DNA of 14,647 bases from BS750m-G62 sp964577175 (GTDB taxonomy: Bacteria > Planctomycetota > Phycisphaerae > FEN-1346): NCBI GenBank assembly GCA_964577175.1, contig CAZNYC010000103.1:1-14647 (forward strand), in the 5' to 3' direction. Positions 7,846 through 14,594 of this stretch are shown here, one piece after another. Each line of letters begins with the position of its first letter. Positions within the stretch are counted from its first letter, which is position 1. Made by a program: the position numbers and the translations under genes. The notes beneath the pieces were generated by a model. That model worked only from the letters and a program-made list of their open reading frames with translations. It had not been told where the DNA came from and did not search any database.

Positions 7846-7924
7846 TGCGCGGCGGGTCTCCGCACCCGCCGCGTCGAAACGAGGACGTGCGCTCGCGCGC
7901 GGTGGGTACGGAGACCCACCGCGC
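7846..7924. repeat. Paired 28-bp palindromes, 79-bp unit, copy 1
   Basis: Two 28-bp palindromes in opposite orientation (7847-7874 and 7897-7924) are joined by a 22-bp spacer. The left stem has C-G at position 7 and the right stem T-A, so each is fully paired. The whole 79-bp unit differs from the one at 8811-8889 by a single base (A for G in the right loop). It lies between the two exported-protein genes. Confidence 0.85.
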
Positions 7925-7949
7925 GGGACGTAGCGTAATAGTGTCAGTC

Positions 7950-8324
7950 TCACGGAGAAGCCTCCTTCTCTTTCCGTTCCCGCTCGCGCTGCTGGCGGCG
8001 GAGGCGGGCGGCCTCGCGCTCCTCGAGGATGCGGGCGAACTCGGTCTTTCGCCAATGCTCGACCTCGGCGGGGGTCTTTTCGGCCCACCGCATCTCGGCC
8101 ACGTGGATGCCACGGCCGTAGCCGGCCAGGTAGAAGCGGCCCTCGTGCTCGATGACCTCCGGGGCGTTGGGAGCGATCTGCCACCAGTCGCTCGCGAGTT
8201 CGGGGACCTCGATAGTTTCCGGCTCCCCGGCGGCAGCAGGTCCGCCAGGTCCCGCCGTTGCGGCAACGATGAGGGGGAGCAGGACCAGGGTGGGGCCGGC
8301 GGCCCGTCGGTGACGATGGGGCAT
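7950..8324 (-). CDS. Small exported protein of unknown function
   Basis: A 124-residue protein. The N-terminus MPHRHRRAAG followed by TLVLLPLIVAATAG and GPAAAGEP looks like a signal peptide cleaved near residue 32. The mature part begins with a short conserved-looking stretch (SDWWQIAPNAPEVIEHEGRF), and the last 30 residues are rich in Arg and Glu (EEREAARLRRQQRERERKEK), likely a charged helix or coiled coil. No lipobox cysteine is seen. AAGGAG with a 7-nt spacer gives a confident ATG start. It lies 158 bp upstream of the larger exported protein on the same strand, with repeats between, so the two are probably co-transcribed. I do not recognise the family. Confidence 0.75.
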   Translation of the reverse strand: MPHRHRRAAGPTLVLLPLIVAATAGPGGPAAAGEPETIEVPELASDWWQIAPNAPEVIEHEGRFYLAGYGRGIHVAEMRWAEKTPAEVEHWRKTEFARILEEREAARLRRQQRERERKEKEASP

Positions 8325-8354
8325 GACAACGCTCCTTGCGATTTGTACCAGGCG

Positions 8355-8383
8355 ATTGTACGAGATGAGACGCGGACGTGCCA
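8355..8383 (-). promoter_or_regulatory. Weak candidate promoter for the exported-protein genes
   Basis: On the minus strand, TACAAT (8355-8360) is a good -10 box 31 nt upstream of the ATG at 8324. The hexamer 17 nt further up is TGGCAC (8378-8383), a poor -35 box. That hexamer comes from a stub of the hairpin element terminus at 8378-8392, so the upstream half of the promoter may have been replaced. Confidence 0.35.
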
Positions 8384-8392
8384 CGGGTTTGC

Positions 8393-8518
8393 ACAGTGTC
8401 GGCATTCCCGCCAGCGGAGGATGCGGCCGTTGGTGGCCCGCCCGCTGTAGACGACGAAGAAGTGCCGGCACCCGCACGCCGGGCCCGCCAGGGCCTTGGG
8501 TTTGGAGTCGGGCTTGAC
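8393..8518 (-). pseudogene. Zinc-ribbon protein remnant
   Basis: The minus-strand translation reads KALAGPACGCRHFFVVYS, then GRILRWRECRHC. This resembles small zinc-ribbon proteins with a CPxCGCRHFxVxYT...RRRECRHC pattern, like the N-terminal ribbon of NrdR. The first expected cysteine is glycine here (GGC, one base from TGC). Homology stops right after the last Cys codon, where a 15-nt piece like the end of the hairpin element (8378-8392) follows instead of the usual basic and TTYE-like tail. With one ligand gone and the tail replaced, I call it a pseudogene. The family assignment is from memory of the pattern. Confidence 0.4.
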
Positions 8519-8550
8519 GCCTGCCCTGGACAGACACCGAACGCAAAGGC

Positions 8551-8584
8551 GTCCGGCACCTTTCAACGGCCGAAGGCGCCGGAC
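8551..8584. repeat. Inverted repeat, possible hairpin
   Basis: GTCCGGC (8551-8557) pairs with GCCGGAC (8578-8584), and after one mismatch the stem continues with CCTT against AAGG. It lies in a gene-free stretch upstream of the zinc-ribbon remnant. No T-run follows on either strand. Confidence 0.4.
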
Positions 8585-8810
8585 ACCGAGCGGCAACGGC
8601 AAAACGCACGGCGAGATCCTTCGCTGCGTTCAGGATGACAGCGTAAAACAGCGGGTACGGCGAGATTCCTCCGCTCGGCCCTGCGGGGCTTCGGTCGGAA
8701 TGACGATGCGCGTGGGCCCCTCCTGCTCTCCTGTTCCCCTGCTCGCCTGCTCCGTGCGGCGTGACGCGCCGCCGGTCGTCGCGCCGCCCGAGCCCTACAA
8801 CGCTAACTGG
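8585..8810. repeat. Intergenic repeats and short tandem tract
   Basis: No gene is seen here. Two related motifs, GCGAGATCCTTCG...TTCAGGATGACA (about 8608-8640) and GCGAGATTCCTCCG...GTCGGAATGAC (about 8661-8703), match the one at 5771-5811 and belong to a common dispersed repeat type. At 8720-8752 there is a degenerate tandem tract with a period of about 8 built on CTSSCCTG-like units. Confidence 0.5.
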
Positions 8811-8889
8811 TGCGCGGCGGGTCTCCGCACCCGCCGCGTCGAAACGAGGACGTGCGCTCGCGCGCGGTGGGTGCGGAGACCCACCGCGC
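8811..8889. repeat. Paired 28-bp palindromes, 79-bp unit, copy 2
   Basis: Same structure and orientation as the unit at 7846-7924, with 78 of 79 bases identical. The two palindromes are 8812-8839 and 8862-8889. The bases after it (AAATGGCCGACTTAGCGT) resemble those after the palindrome at 10408-10435 (CAACGGCCGACGTAGCGT), so the repeat unit extends beyond the hairpin on that side. Confidence 0.85.
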
Positions 8890-8976
8890 AAATGGCCGAC
8901 TTAGCGTGGTAGGGCTAGGGGATTCCCCCAGGCCGGGAAAGGCGAATCACCCTAAGCGGAACCCGTACCGTTCCGA

Positions 8977-9005
8977 TTGCATCCCACCCGCCCGTGGGGC
9001 ATGAT
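8977..9005 (+). promoter_or_regulatory. Candidate promoter of the glycosyltransferase gene
   Basis: TTGCAT (8977-8982) and CATGAT (9000-9005) are 17 nt apart, each matching the sigma-70 consensus at 4/6. Transcription would start near 9012, with a leader of about 48 nt. The match is modest, but it is the best I see between the repeat unit at 8811-8889 and the start codon. Confidence 0.4.
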
Positions 9006-9059
9006 GGAGTCTTACGAACACAGAAACCGTGCGCGAACGCAACGCAGAGGAGGTCCGTG

Positions 9060-10274
9060 ATGAAGATCTGCCAGACCCACTATGCCTTTTATCCGACGAC
9101 GGGGGGTGTGGAGTCCCACCTGCTGGACCTCTGCCGCGGCGAGGTGGCCGAGGGGCACGAGGTGCACGCCCTGGTCGGCTCGCTCAAGGGCCGGCCCGAG
9201 CAGGAGACGATCGAAGGCATCCAGGTGTATCGGACCGACCTGATGAACCCGGAATGGATCCGGGAGGAGAAGGCCAAGAAGGACATCGCGGCCGACGAGG
9301 AGGACGACGAACTCACCGGCCGTATCCGCGAGATGTACGAGGAGTTCTTCAAGGCGCACGACATCGGCGTCGTGCACGGCCACAACTTCCACCACTTCGT
9401 GCCGGAACACGCGCTGGCGCTGACGCAGTTGTGGCAGCGGGGCATGCCGAACGTCCTGACGGTGCACGAGGTGTGGAGCGAGTTCATCTGCGAAGACCTG
9501 CTGCGCCGCGCCTCGTGGGACAAGATCATCACGTTCTGCAAGCACGTGACGAAGGGCATCCAGGAGCAGGCGCCGCACCTCGGGAACATCGAGGTCATCT
9601 ATCCGGGCATCGACGTCGAGCAGTTCTCGCCCGAGAACACGAACCCGAAGTGGGCGGACCGCCTGGGCATGAAAGACCGGCCGGTCATCCTGCACCCGGC
9701 CCGCATGCTGCCGTGGAAGGGCGTCATCTACAGCGTCCGGGCGATGAAGGAGATCGTCAAACAGGTGCCCGAGGCGCTGCTCATCATCACGGACACCGAC
9801 GACATCGTCGACTGGATCCGCGAACTCCAGGGATACAAGGAAGAGGTCCTGAAACTGATCGAGTCCCTCGGTCTCCAGGACAACATCGTGACGCAGCCGT
9901 TCCCTTACGTGGAACTGCCGTGGGTGTATAACTATTGCAACGTGGTCATCTACCCGACGATCGGCGAGGAGCCGTTCGGCCTGGTGCCGGTCGAGGCGAT
10001 GGCGTGCGGCAAGCCGACCGTCGTGACGCGGAGCGGGGGGATGGTGGAGTCGGTGGTCGACGGCGAGACGGGCTACATCATCGAGAAGCGCGACCCGGAC
10101 GCGCTGGCCGAGAAGATCCTCGCGCTGCTCCGGGACAAGGACCTCGCCCGGGAGATGGGCCGCAAGGGCCGCCAGCGCGCCGTCGAGGTGTTCTCCGGCG
10201 AGCGGATGGCCGGCGACACGATCAAGGTGTACGAAGAGGCCATCGCCAATCACGAGGCGGAGGTGTCGGCCTGA
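9060..10274 (+). CDS. GT4-type glycosyltransferase
   Basis: A 404-residue, apparently cytosolic GT-B-fold retaining glycosyltransferase. The N-terminal domain carries the glycine-rich acceptor-side loop (YPTTGGVESHLLDL, 10-23) and a charged insertion around 70-105 (EEKAKKDIAADEEDDE). The C-terminal domain has VILHPARMLPWKGV and the family EX7E motif EPFGLVPVE (E304 and E312) followed by AMACGKPTVVTRSGG. The start is the ATG preceded by GGAGG with a 6-nt spacer; an earlier in-frame start only adds repeat-region residues. No membrane segment is seen. It is the first gene of a plus-strand group with an alpha/alpha-barrel protein and a GH65 phosphorylase, which suggests a glucoside rather than lipopolysaccharide role. 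Donor and acceptor cannot be told from sequence; trehalose- or sucrose-type synthases are also GT4 members. Confidence 0.88.
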   Translation: MKICQTHYAFYPTTGGVESHLLDLCRGEVAEGHEVHALVGSLKGRPEQETIEGIQVYRTDLMNPEWIREEKAKKDIAADEEDDELTGRIREMYEEFFKAHDIGVVHGHNFHHFVPEHALALTQLWQRGMPNVLTVHEVWSEFICEDLLRRASWDKIITFCKHVTKGIQEQAPHLGNIEVIYPGIDVEQFSPENTNPKWADRLGMKDRPVILHPARMLPWKGVIYSVRAMKEIVKQVPEALLIITDTDDIVDWIRELQGYKEEVLKLIESLGLQDNIVTQPFPYVELPWVYNYCNVVIYPTIGEEPFGLVPVEAMACGKPTVVTRSGGMVESVVDGETGYIIEKRDPDALAEKILALLRDKDLAREMGRKGRQRAVEVFSGERMAGDTIKVYEEAIANHEAEVSA

Positions 10275-10355
10275 GGTGGCCGGGCCGTGTGCGAATGGCG
10301 CTGCTCGCGCCCGGGGGTTGTCCGGACGGGCTCCTGGCACGACAACGCGGATTCG

Positions 10356-10435
10356 TGCGGGTCGGGTCTGGCGTACCCGCCGCGCGGCCCCGGAAAAACC
10401 GTGTCGGGCGCGGTGGGTGCGGAGACCCGCCGCGC
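10356..10435. repeat. Paired 28-bp palindromes, diverged copy
   Basis: The right palindrome (10408-10435) is well kept: arms GCGCGGTGGGT and ACCCGCCGCGC with a T-G wobble at position 7. The left one (about 10359-10386) is decayed but keeps TACCCGCCGCGC. The pair arrangement and length match the 79-bp units at 7846 and 8811. It lies in the 297-bp gap between the glycosyltransferase and the alpha/alpha-barrel gene. Confidence 0.65.
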
Positions 10436-10514
10436 CAACGGCCGACGTAGCGTTGCAGTGCCGGGCGGAGGGCGCCGGGGGCGGCCGGACGCGGGCCGGC
10501 GGCGCATTGCCCTG

Positions 10515-10544
10515 TTGCTGTTCACCCCCGCTTGCCGTTACGAT
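10515..10544 (+). promoter_or_regulatory. Candidate promoter of the alpha/alpha-barrel gene
   Basis: TTGCTG (10515-10520) and TACGAT (10539-10544) are 18 nt apart, each at 4/6 of the sigma-70 consensus. The transcript would begin near 10551, just before GGAGGAG (10560-10566) and the ATG at 10572. It would give the last two genes of the cluster a start of their own. Confidence 0.45.
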
Positions 10545-10571
10545 ACGTAAGAGTTCATTGGAGGAGTCCGC

Positions 10572-11989
10572 ATGGGCGGCGCACCGATTCCCACCGTGCA
10601 CATGACCATCTCGCCGCAGGGGTGGGGCCTGAAACCCGCCGNNNNNNNNNNNNNNNNNNNNNNNNNNNNNNNNNNNNNNNNNNNNNNNNNNNNNNNNNNN
10701 NNNNNNNNNNNNNNNNNNNNNNNNNNNNNNNNNNNNNNNNNATTCCCACCGTGCACATGACCATCTCGCCGCAGGGGTGGGGCCTGAAACCCGCCGGCGA
10801 CCGCGACGCCCCGCTGCTGGCGGACCTGGGCCTGGAGAAGGAAGACCTGGAGGAACGGGCTCGCAACAACACGTACCACTGGCTTCCGAACCACTTTGAC
10901 GAATCGATCGGCGCGTTCCACGGGTACTACGACGCGCGGACCCGTGACTGGACCGAGCCGCAGACCGCCAACCTCATCGCGCCGTTCCAGTGCCTGGCGG
11001 CGTTCGACCGGTTCCGCGACGAACGGTTCCTCGAGATGGCCCGCCGGGCCGCCGACTGGCTGCATGCCGAGATGGTCGAGACGCATCCCATGAGCCTGGT
11101 CCTCGGCGGGGTGCGCGACAACATCAAGCCCACCCAACTCTGGACGAAGTACACCGCCGACTACGTGACGCTGAACCTGGGCCTGTGGGAACGGCTGGCC
11201 GAGGAGGAGTACCTGGCCCGGGCGGAACAGAGCAGCCGGTTCCTGCTCCAGTCGCAGAACCACCGGTTCGCCCCGAAGTACGATCACTGGCAGGAGAACT
11301 GGATCCCGCGGGGCTGGCAGTCGTTCGGCCGGGCGATCGTGGCGACGATCGCGCTCCAGGAGTTCACGCACCGGCCGCGGTGGCTCCAGCGGGCCGTCGC
11401 GTGGGCGGACTACGGCCTCCGGCTCCAGGCGGATAACGGATGTTTCCACCTGATTAACAACAACTATTACAGCAGCGACATTGCCGCCGACGAGATCCGC
11501 GGCCTCATCCGCGTGTACCTGCGGACCGACGACCGGCGGTTCCTGGACGGCGCCCTCCGGTTCGCCGACTGGCACCTGGCGCGGCAGGAGGAGCGGGGGA
11601 CCTGGCCCCTCAGCGAGGACCGCTGGGGCGTGCCCGTGACCACCTACAAGGGCCCCGGCGACATGCCGAACATCGCCATCGCGCTGCTGCTCGCGCACAA
11701 GGTCACCGGCGAGTCGAAGTACGTCGACGGCGCCGCCAAGGCCCTCCGCTACACCCTGACCCAGCAGCAGTTGCCGGACGCCGGTGGGCCGTACGTCGAG
11801 GACAGCAACACCCACTGGGGCTTCTGGTCCTGGGACCCGCCGTACGATTACACCATGTCGGTGGACCAGTCCACGCACCACTGCCGCGGGTACTGGTTCT
11901 TCATCGACTACATCCTCTCGCTGAAGCGGGAGCAGGTGTCGCGGCTCCGGCAGGACCTGCTCTCGGATGAGCAGGCGGCCGCCGGATGA
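10572..11989 (+). CDS. Alpha/alpha-barrel (six-hairpin glycosidase-like) protein
   Basis: The gene as assembled is broken by a 100-N gap with an exact 55-bp duplication on both sides. Removing one repeat and the Ns deletes 155 bp and joins the two reading frames exactly, giving 420 residues from ATG 10572, which has GGAGGAG 5 nt upstream. The product shows repeated paired helices (FQCLAAFDRFRDERFLEMAR, YTADYVTLNLGLWERLAEEE, DEIRGLIRVYLRTDDRRF, NIAIALLLAHKVTGESKY) typical of an (alpha/alpha)6 barrel, as in GH88/GH105, N-acylglucosamine epimerases and similar families. Conserved-looking aromatic and acidic stretches are NNNYYSSDIAADE and WGFWSWDPPYDYTMSVDQSTHHCRGYWF. There is no signal peptide. 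Its neighbours, a GT4 enzyme and a GH65 phosphorylase, point to carbohydrate work. The exact reaction is unknown. Confidence 0.75.
10642..10741. other. Scaffold gap (100 N) with 55-bp duplicated flanks
   Basis: Exactly 100 Ns mark an unknown-size join. The 55 bases before it (10587-10641) are identical to the 55 after it (10742-10796). This is what arises when two contigs that overlap by an assembler k-mer are placed end to end rather than merged. The true sequence is most likely continuous, without the Ns and without one 55-bp copy. Confidence 0.9.
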
Positions 11990-12006
11990 CTGCACCCGAG
12001 GCGCCG

Positions 12007-12102
12007 GGTGCCACGGATTGCTTGCCAATCCGTGTTCTCCCGGCCGGGCAAGACCGGCCGGGCCACACGAGAAAGACGGTTTGACAAGCAAACCGTGGCA
12101 CC
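12007..12102 (+). repeat. Hairpin element copy E (full length, 96 bp)
   Basis: The reference full-length copy. Termini are GGTGCCACGG and CCGTGGCACC. H1 is CACGGATTG-CTTGC-CAATCCGTG, H2 is CCCGGCCGG-GCAAGA-CCGGCCGGG, and H3 is CGGTTTG-ACAAG-CAAACCG. It fills most of the 182-bp gap between the alpha/alpha-barrel gene and the GH65 gene. Relative to transcription it has the same orientation as copy B has in the kinase operon. Confidence 0.9.
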
Positions 12103-12171
12103 TCCGCGATCGACGCCGCGCGTGGCGCTTCTCCAGGACGGCGGTAGCCCAAGCCGACAGGACCGACCTCC

Positions 12172-14412
12172 ATGATGGCCACCCGCACCACCCCCGCCGA
12201 CTGGATCCTGGAGGAATCGCCGTTCGAGCCCGCGCGAAACCGCACCTGGGAATCCCTCGGCGCCGTCGCCAACGGCTACATCGGCCTCCGCGCCTATCCC
12301 GAGGAACCGTTCGACGCCGGCCCCTCCACGCCCGGCGTCTACGTGGCCGGCGTCTTCGATCCCGGTGCCGACGCCGTTCCGGAACTGGTGAACCTGACGG
12401 ACGTCCTGTCGGCCGACATCCTTCTGGACGGCGAGCCGCTCCGCACCGTGCCGGACCGCCTCGACGCCTACCGGCGGACGCTCGACATGAAACGCGCCCT
12501 GCTGGAGCGGTCGATGGTCTACCGGGCGGCCGGCGGGACCGTCCGCCTCGAGTTCGAGCGGTTTGCCAGCATCGCCAACCATCACCTGGTCGGCCAGTCG
12601 CTGACCCTGACGCCGCTGGACTGGCGCGGCGAGGCGACCGTCCGCCTGTGGCTGGACGCCCGCGTCACGAACGAGGACGCCGCCCACCTCGAGGGCCTCC
12701 ACGCCGCCCACATGGGACGAAGCCGGGTGCTCCTGGTGACCCGGACCCGTGGCACGCACACCCGCGTCGGGCACGCGTGCCGGGCGTCCGCCTGGGTCCG
12801 GCAGGCGCAGCCGCCCAAACCGCGGCACCTGGAAGAGGACGGCCGCATCGGATTGGAGTACCGCGTTCACCTGGAGATCGGCCAGCGGGCCGCGTTCGAG
12901 CGGCTCATCGCCACCTACACCTCGCGCGACCCGGAGACCACCTCCGTCGAACGGTGCTGCCTGGCCGACCTCCGCGGCGCCGACGCCGGGTCCTACGGCG
13001 TGCACCGTCGGCGGCACGTCCGGCGCTGGCGCCGGCGGTGGCGGAAGGCCGACATCCAGATCGACGGCCCCGACGACGACCAGCGGGCCATCCGCTTCGC
13101 CATCTTCCACCTGCTGGCATCCTGCCCGCCGCGCGATCCCACCGTCAGCATCGCCGCCAAGGGCCTGACCGGCGAAGGGTACCGCGGCCACGTGTTCTGG
13201 GACACGGAAGTCTTCATGCTGCCGATGCTGGAGTGGACGGCCCCGCGGGCGGCCCGGCGGCTGATCGAGTACCGTCTGCACACCCTTGACGGCGCCCGGC
13301 GAAAGGCCCAGGCCGCCGGGTACCAGGGCGCCATGTTCGCCTGGGAGAGCACCGACACCGGCGACGAGACCTGCCCCACCCGGGTCCGCGACCCGCGCAC
13401 CGGCGAAATGATCCGCGTCCTGACCGGCGACCTCCAGCACCACATCACGGCCGACGTCTTCCACGCCGCCGCTCGCTACACCCGGCTGACCGACGACAAC
13501 ATCTTCCGCGAGCGGCAACTGCTCGTCCTGGCCGTCGAGACCGCCCGCTTCTGGGCCAGCCGCGCCGTCTACAACGTGGACGAGGAGCAGTTCGAGGTCC
13601 GCCACGTCATCGGCCCGGACGAGTACCACGAAGACGTCCACAACAACGCGTACACGAATCTGCTGGCCGCCTGGAACCTCCACACGGCCGCCGACCAGGT
13701 CGACCGCATGCGCCGGGTCCACCGGCGGAGTCGCCTGCTCCGCCACTTCCGCGTCGGCGAGGAGGAGGTGGCCCGCTGGCGGCGGGTGGCCGACGGCCTC
13801 GAGGGCTCCGTCCCCCGCGACGGCCTCATCGAGCAATTCGACGGCTTCTTCCGCCTGAAGAACGCCGACCCCGCGCGGCTCACCGTCGTCGGCTACGAGG
13901 GATCGGAGAAGGAGCGGATGGAGGAAATCCACGCCTCCCAGATCCTGAAGCAGGCCGACCTCCTCATGCTGCCGCTCATGCGACCGGGGCGCCTCTCCAC
14001 GCGCGTCCTCCGCCGCAACTGGGATTACTACGAGCCGCGAACCACACACGATTCTTCCCTCAGCCCCAGTGTTCATTCCATCGTGGCGAGCGACCTGGAA
14101 CTGCCCGGCAAGGCGTACGAGTACTTCCGCCGGTCGGCCGCCATCGACCTCGACGACGTCATGGGCAACGCCGACAAGGGCCTGCACCTGGCGGCGATGG
14201 GGGGCACCTGGCAGGCGGTCATGCGCGGCTTTCTGGGCCTCGCCTCCGACGGCGAGAAACCGCAGGTCGCTTGCCGGCTGCCGGCGGCCTGGAAACGGTT
14301 GGCGACACACGTGCGGCACCTCAAGCAGTGGTACGCCATCGAGGTCACGCACGAGGACGTGCGGGTCCGCCCCGTCCCGGCCCCCGGCAGCCGGGGCCGC
14401 GGCAGCGTGTGA
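12172..14412 (+). CDS. GH65 family disaccharide phosphorylase
   Basis: A 746-residue cytosolic enzyme with the full GH65 layout: an N-terminal beta-sandwich (about 1-270), a helical linker and an (alpha/alpha)6 catalytic barrel (about 300-680). Landmarks are GHVFWDTEVFMLP (W343, D344), IGPDEYHEDVHNNAYTN with the general acid E484, KQADLLML (K593, Q594), the phosphate-loop-like THDSSLSPSVHS (626-631) and MGNADKGLHLAAMGGTWQAVMRGF. The family uses inorganic phosphate to split an alpha-glucoside with inversion, giving beta-glucose 1-phosphate. Maltose, trehalose, kojibiose and nigerose enzymes share these motifs, so the substrate is open. The final 10 or so residues (PAPGSRGRGSV) look non-family. 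Two consecutive ATGs (12172, 12175) have only a weak ribosome site, so coupling to the upstream gene is likely. No beta-phosphoglucomutase gene follows; a tRNA does. Confidence 0.92.
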   Translation: MMATRTTPADWILEESPFEPARNRTWESLGAVANGYIGLRAYPEEPFDAGPSTPGVYVAGVFDPGADAVPELVNLTDVLSADILLDGEPLRTVPDRLDAYRRTLDMKRALLERSMVYRAAGGTVRLEFERFASIANHHLVGQSLTLTPLDWRGEATVRLWLDARVTNEDAAHLEGLHAAHMGRSRVLLVTRTRGTHTRVGHACRASAWVRQAQPPKPRHLEEDGRIGLEYRVHLEIGQRAAFERLIATYTSRDPETTSVERCCLADLRGADAGSYGVHRRRHVRRWRRRWRKADIQIDGPDDDQRAIRFAIFHLLASCPPRDPTVSIAAKGLTGEGYRGHVFWDTEVFMLPMLEWTAPRAARRLIEYRLHTLDGARRKAQAAGYQGAMFAWESTDTGDETCPTRVRDPRTGEMIRVLTGDLQHHITADVFHAAARYTRLTDDNIFRERQLLVLAVETARFWASRAVYNVDEEQFEVRHVIGPDEYHEDVHNNAYTNLLAAWNLHTAADQVDRMRRVHRRSRLLRHFRVGEEEVARWRRVADGLEGSVPRDGLIEQFDGFFRLKNADPARLTVVGYEGSEKERMEEIHASQILKQADLLMLPLMRPGRLSTRVLRRNWDYYEPRTTHDSSLSPSVHSIVASDLELPGKAYEYFRRSAAIDLDDVMGNADKGLHLAAMGGTWQAVMRGFLGLASDGEKPQVACRLPAAWKRLATHVRHLKQWYAIEVTHEDVRVRPVPAPGSRGRGSV

Positions 14413-14441
14413 CGCCGACCATGCGACTTCCCGCCGTGCCC

Positions 14442-14521
14442 GGCCGGCGGGTCGCCGCACCCGATGCGCCGCCCTGCGGAGAAGCGCAGAACAGCGCGGT
14501 GGGCAGTCGTGCCCACCGCGC
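14442..14521. repeat. Palindrome pair after the GH65 gene
   Basis: A perfect hairpin, GCGCGGTGGGCA-GTCG-TGCCCACCGCGC (14494-14521), is a relative of the 28-bp family with a changed inner stem and loop. A weaker partner (GGCGGGTCGCCGCACCCG) starts at 14448, so the pair layout is kept. It lies between the GH65 stop codon and the tRNA promoter and could protect or end the GH65 transcript, although no T-run follows. Confidence 0.6.
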
Positions 14522-14552
14522 GGCCATCCAGGCGTAAACCGCTCGCGCGGCA

Positions 14553-14580
14553 TTGACACGGCCGCCGCGGCGTGTAGAAT
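14553..14580 (+). promoter_or_regulatory. Promoter of the tRNA-Arg gene
   Basis: A perfect TTGACA (14553-14558) and TAGAAT (14575-14580) are 16 nt apart. Transcription would start near 14587, about 8 nt before the mature tRNA 5' end, as expected for a strong stable-RNA promoter. Confidence 0.8.
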
Positions 14581-14594
14581 GGCGTGCCGACAGC

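Noticed and set aside
8366..8383. TGGCACG upstream of the small exported gene as a sigma-54 -24 box
   Set aside because: The expected GC at -12 is absent (CGTC instead of TTGC). The hexamer is explained by the hairpin-element stub.
7846..8889. CRISPR-like repeats
   Set aside because: Repeats are palindromic, irregularly spaced and interrupted by genes; there are no unique spacers of uniform length and no cas genes.
8995..9059. Earlier in-frame start for the glycosyltransferase at about 8994
   Set aside because: The ATG at 9060 has GGAGG at good spacing and begins at the conserved first beta strand; the upstream codons lie over the predicted promoter.
11908..14559. 883-codon open frame on the minus strand
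   Set aside because: It is the antisense of the GH65 gene and runs through repeat element E; its Val/Gly/Arg-rich translation has no domain pattern.
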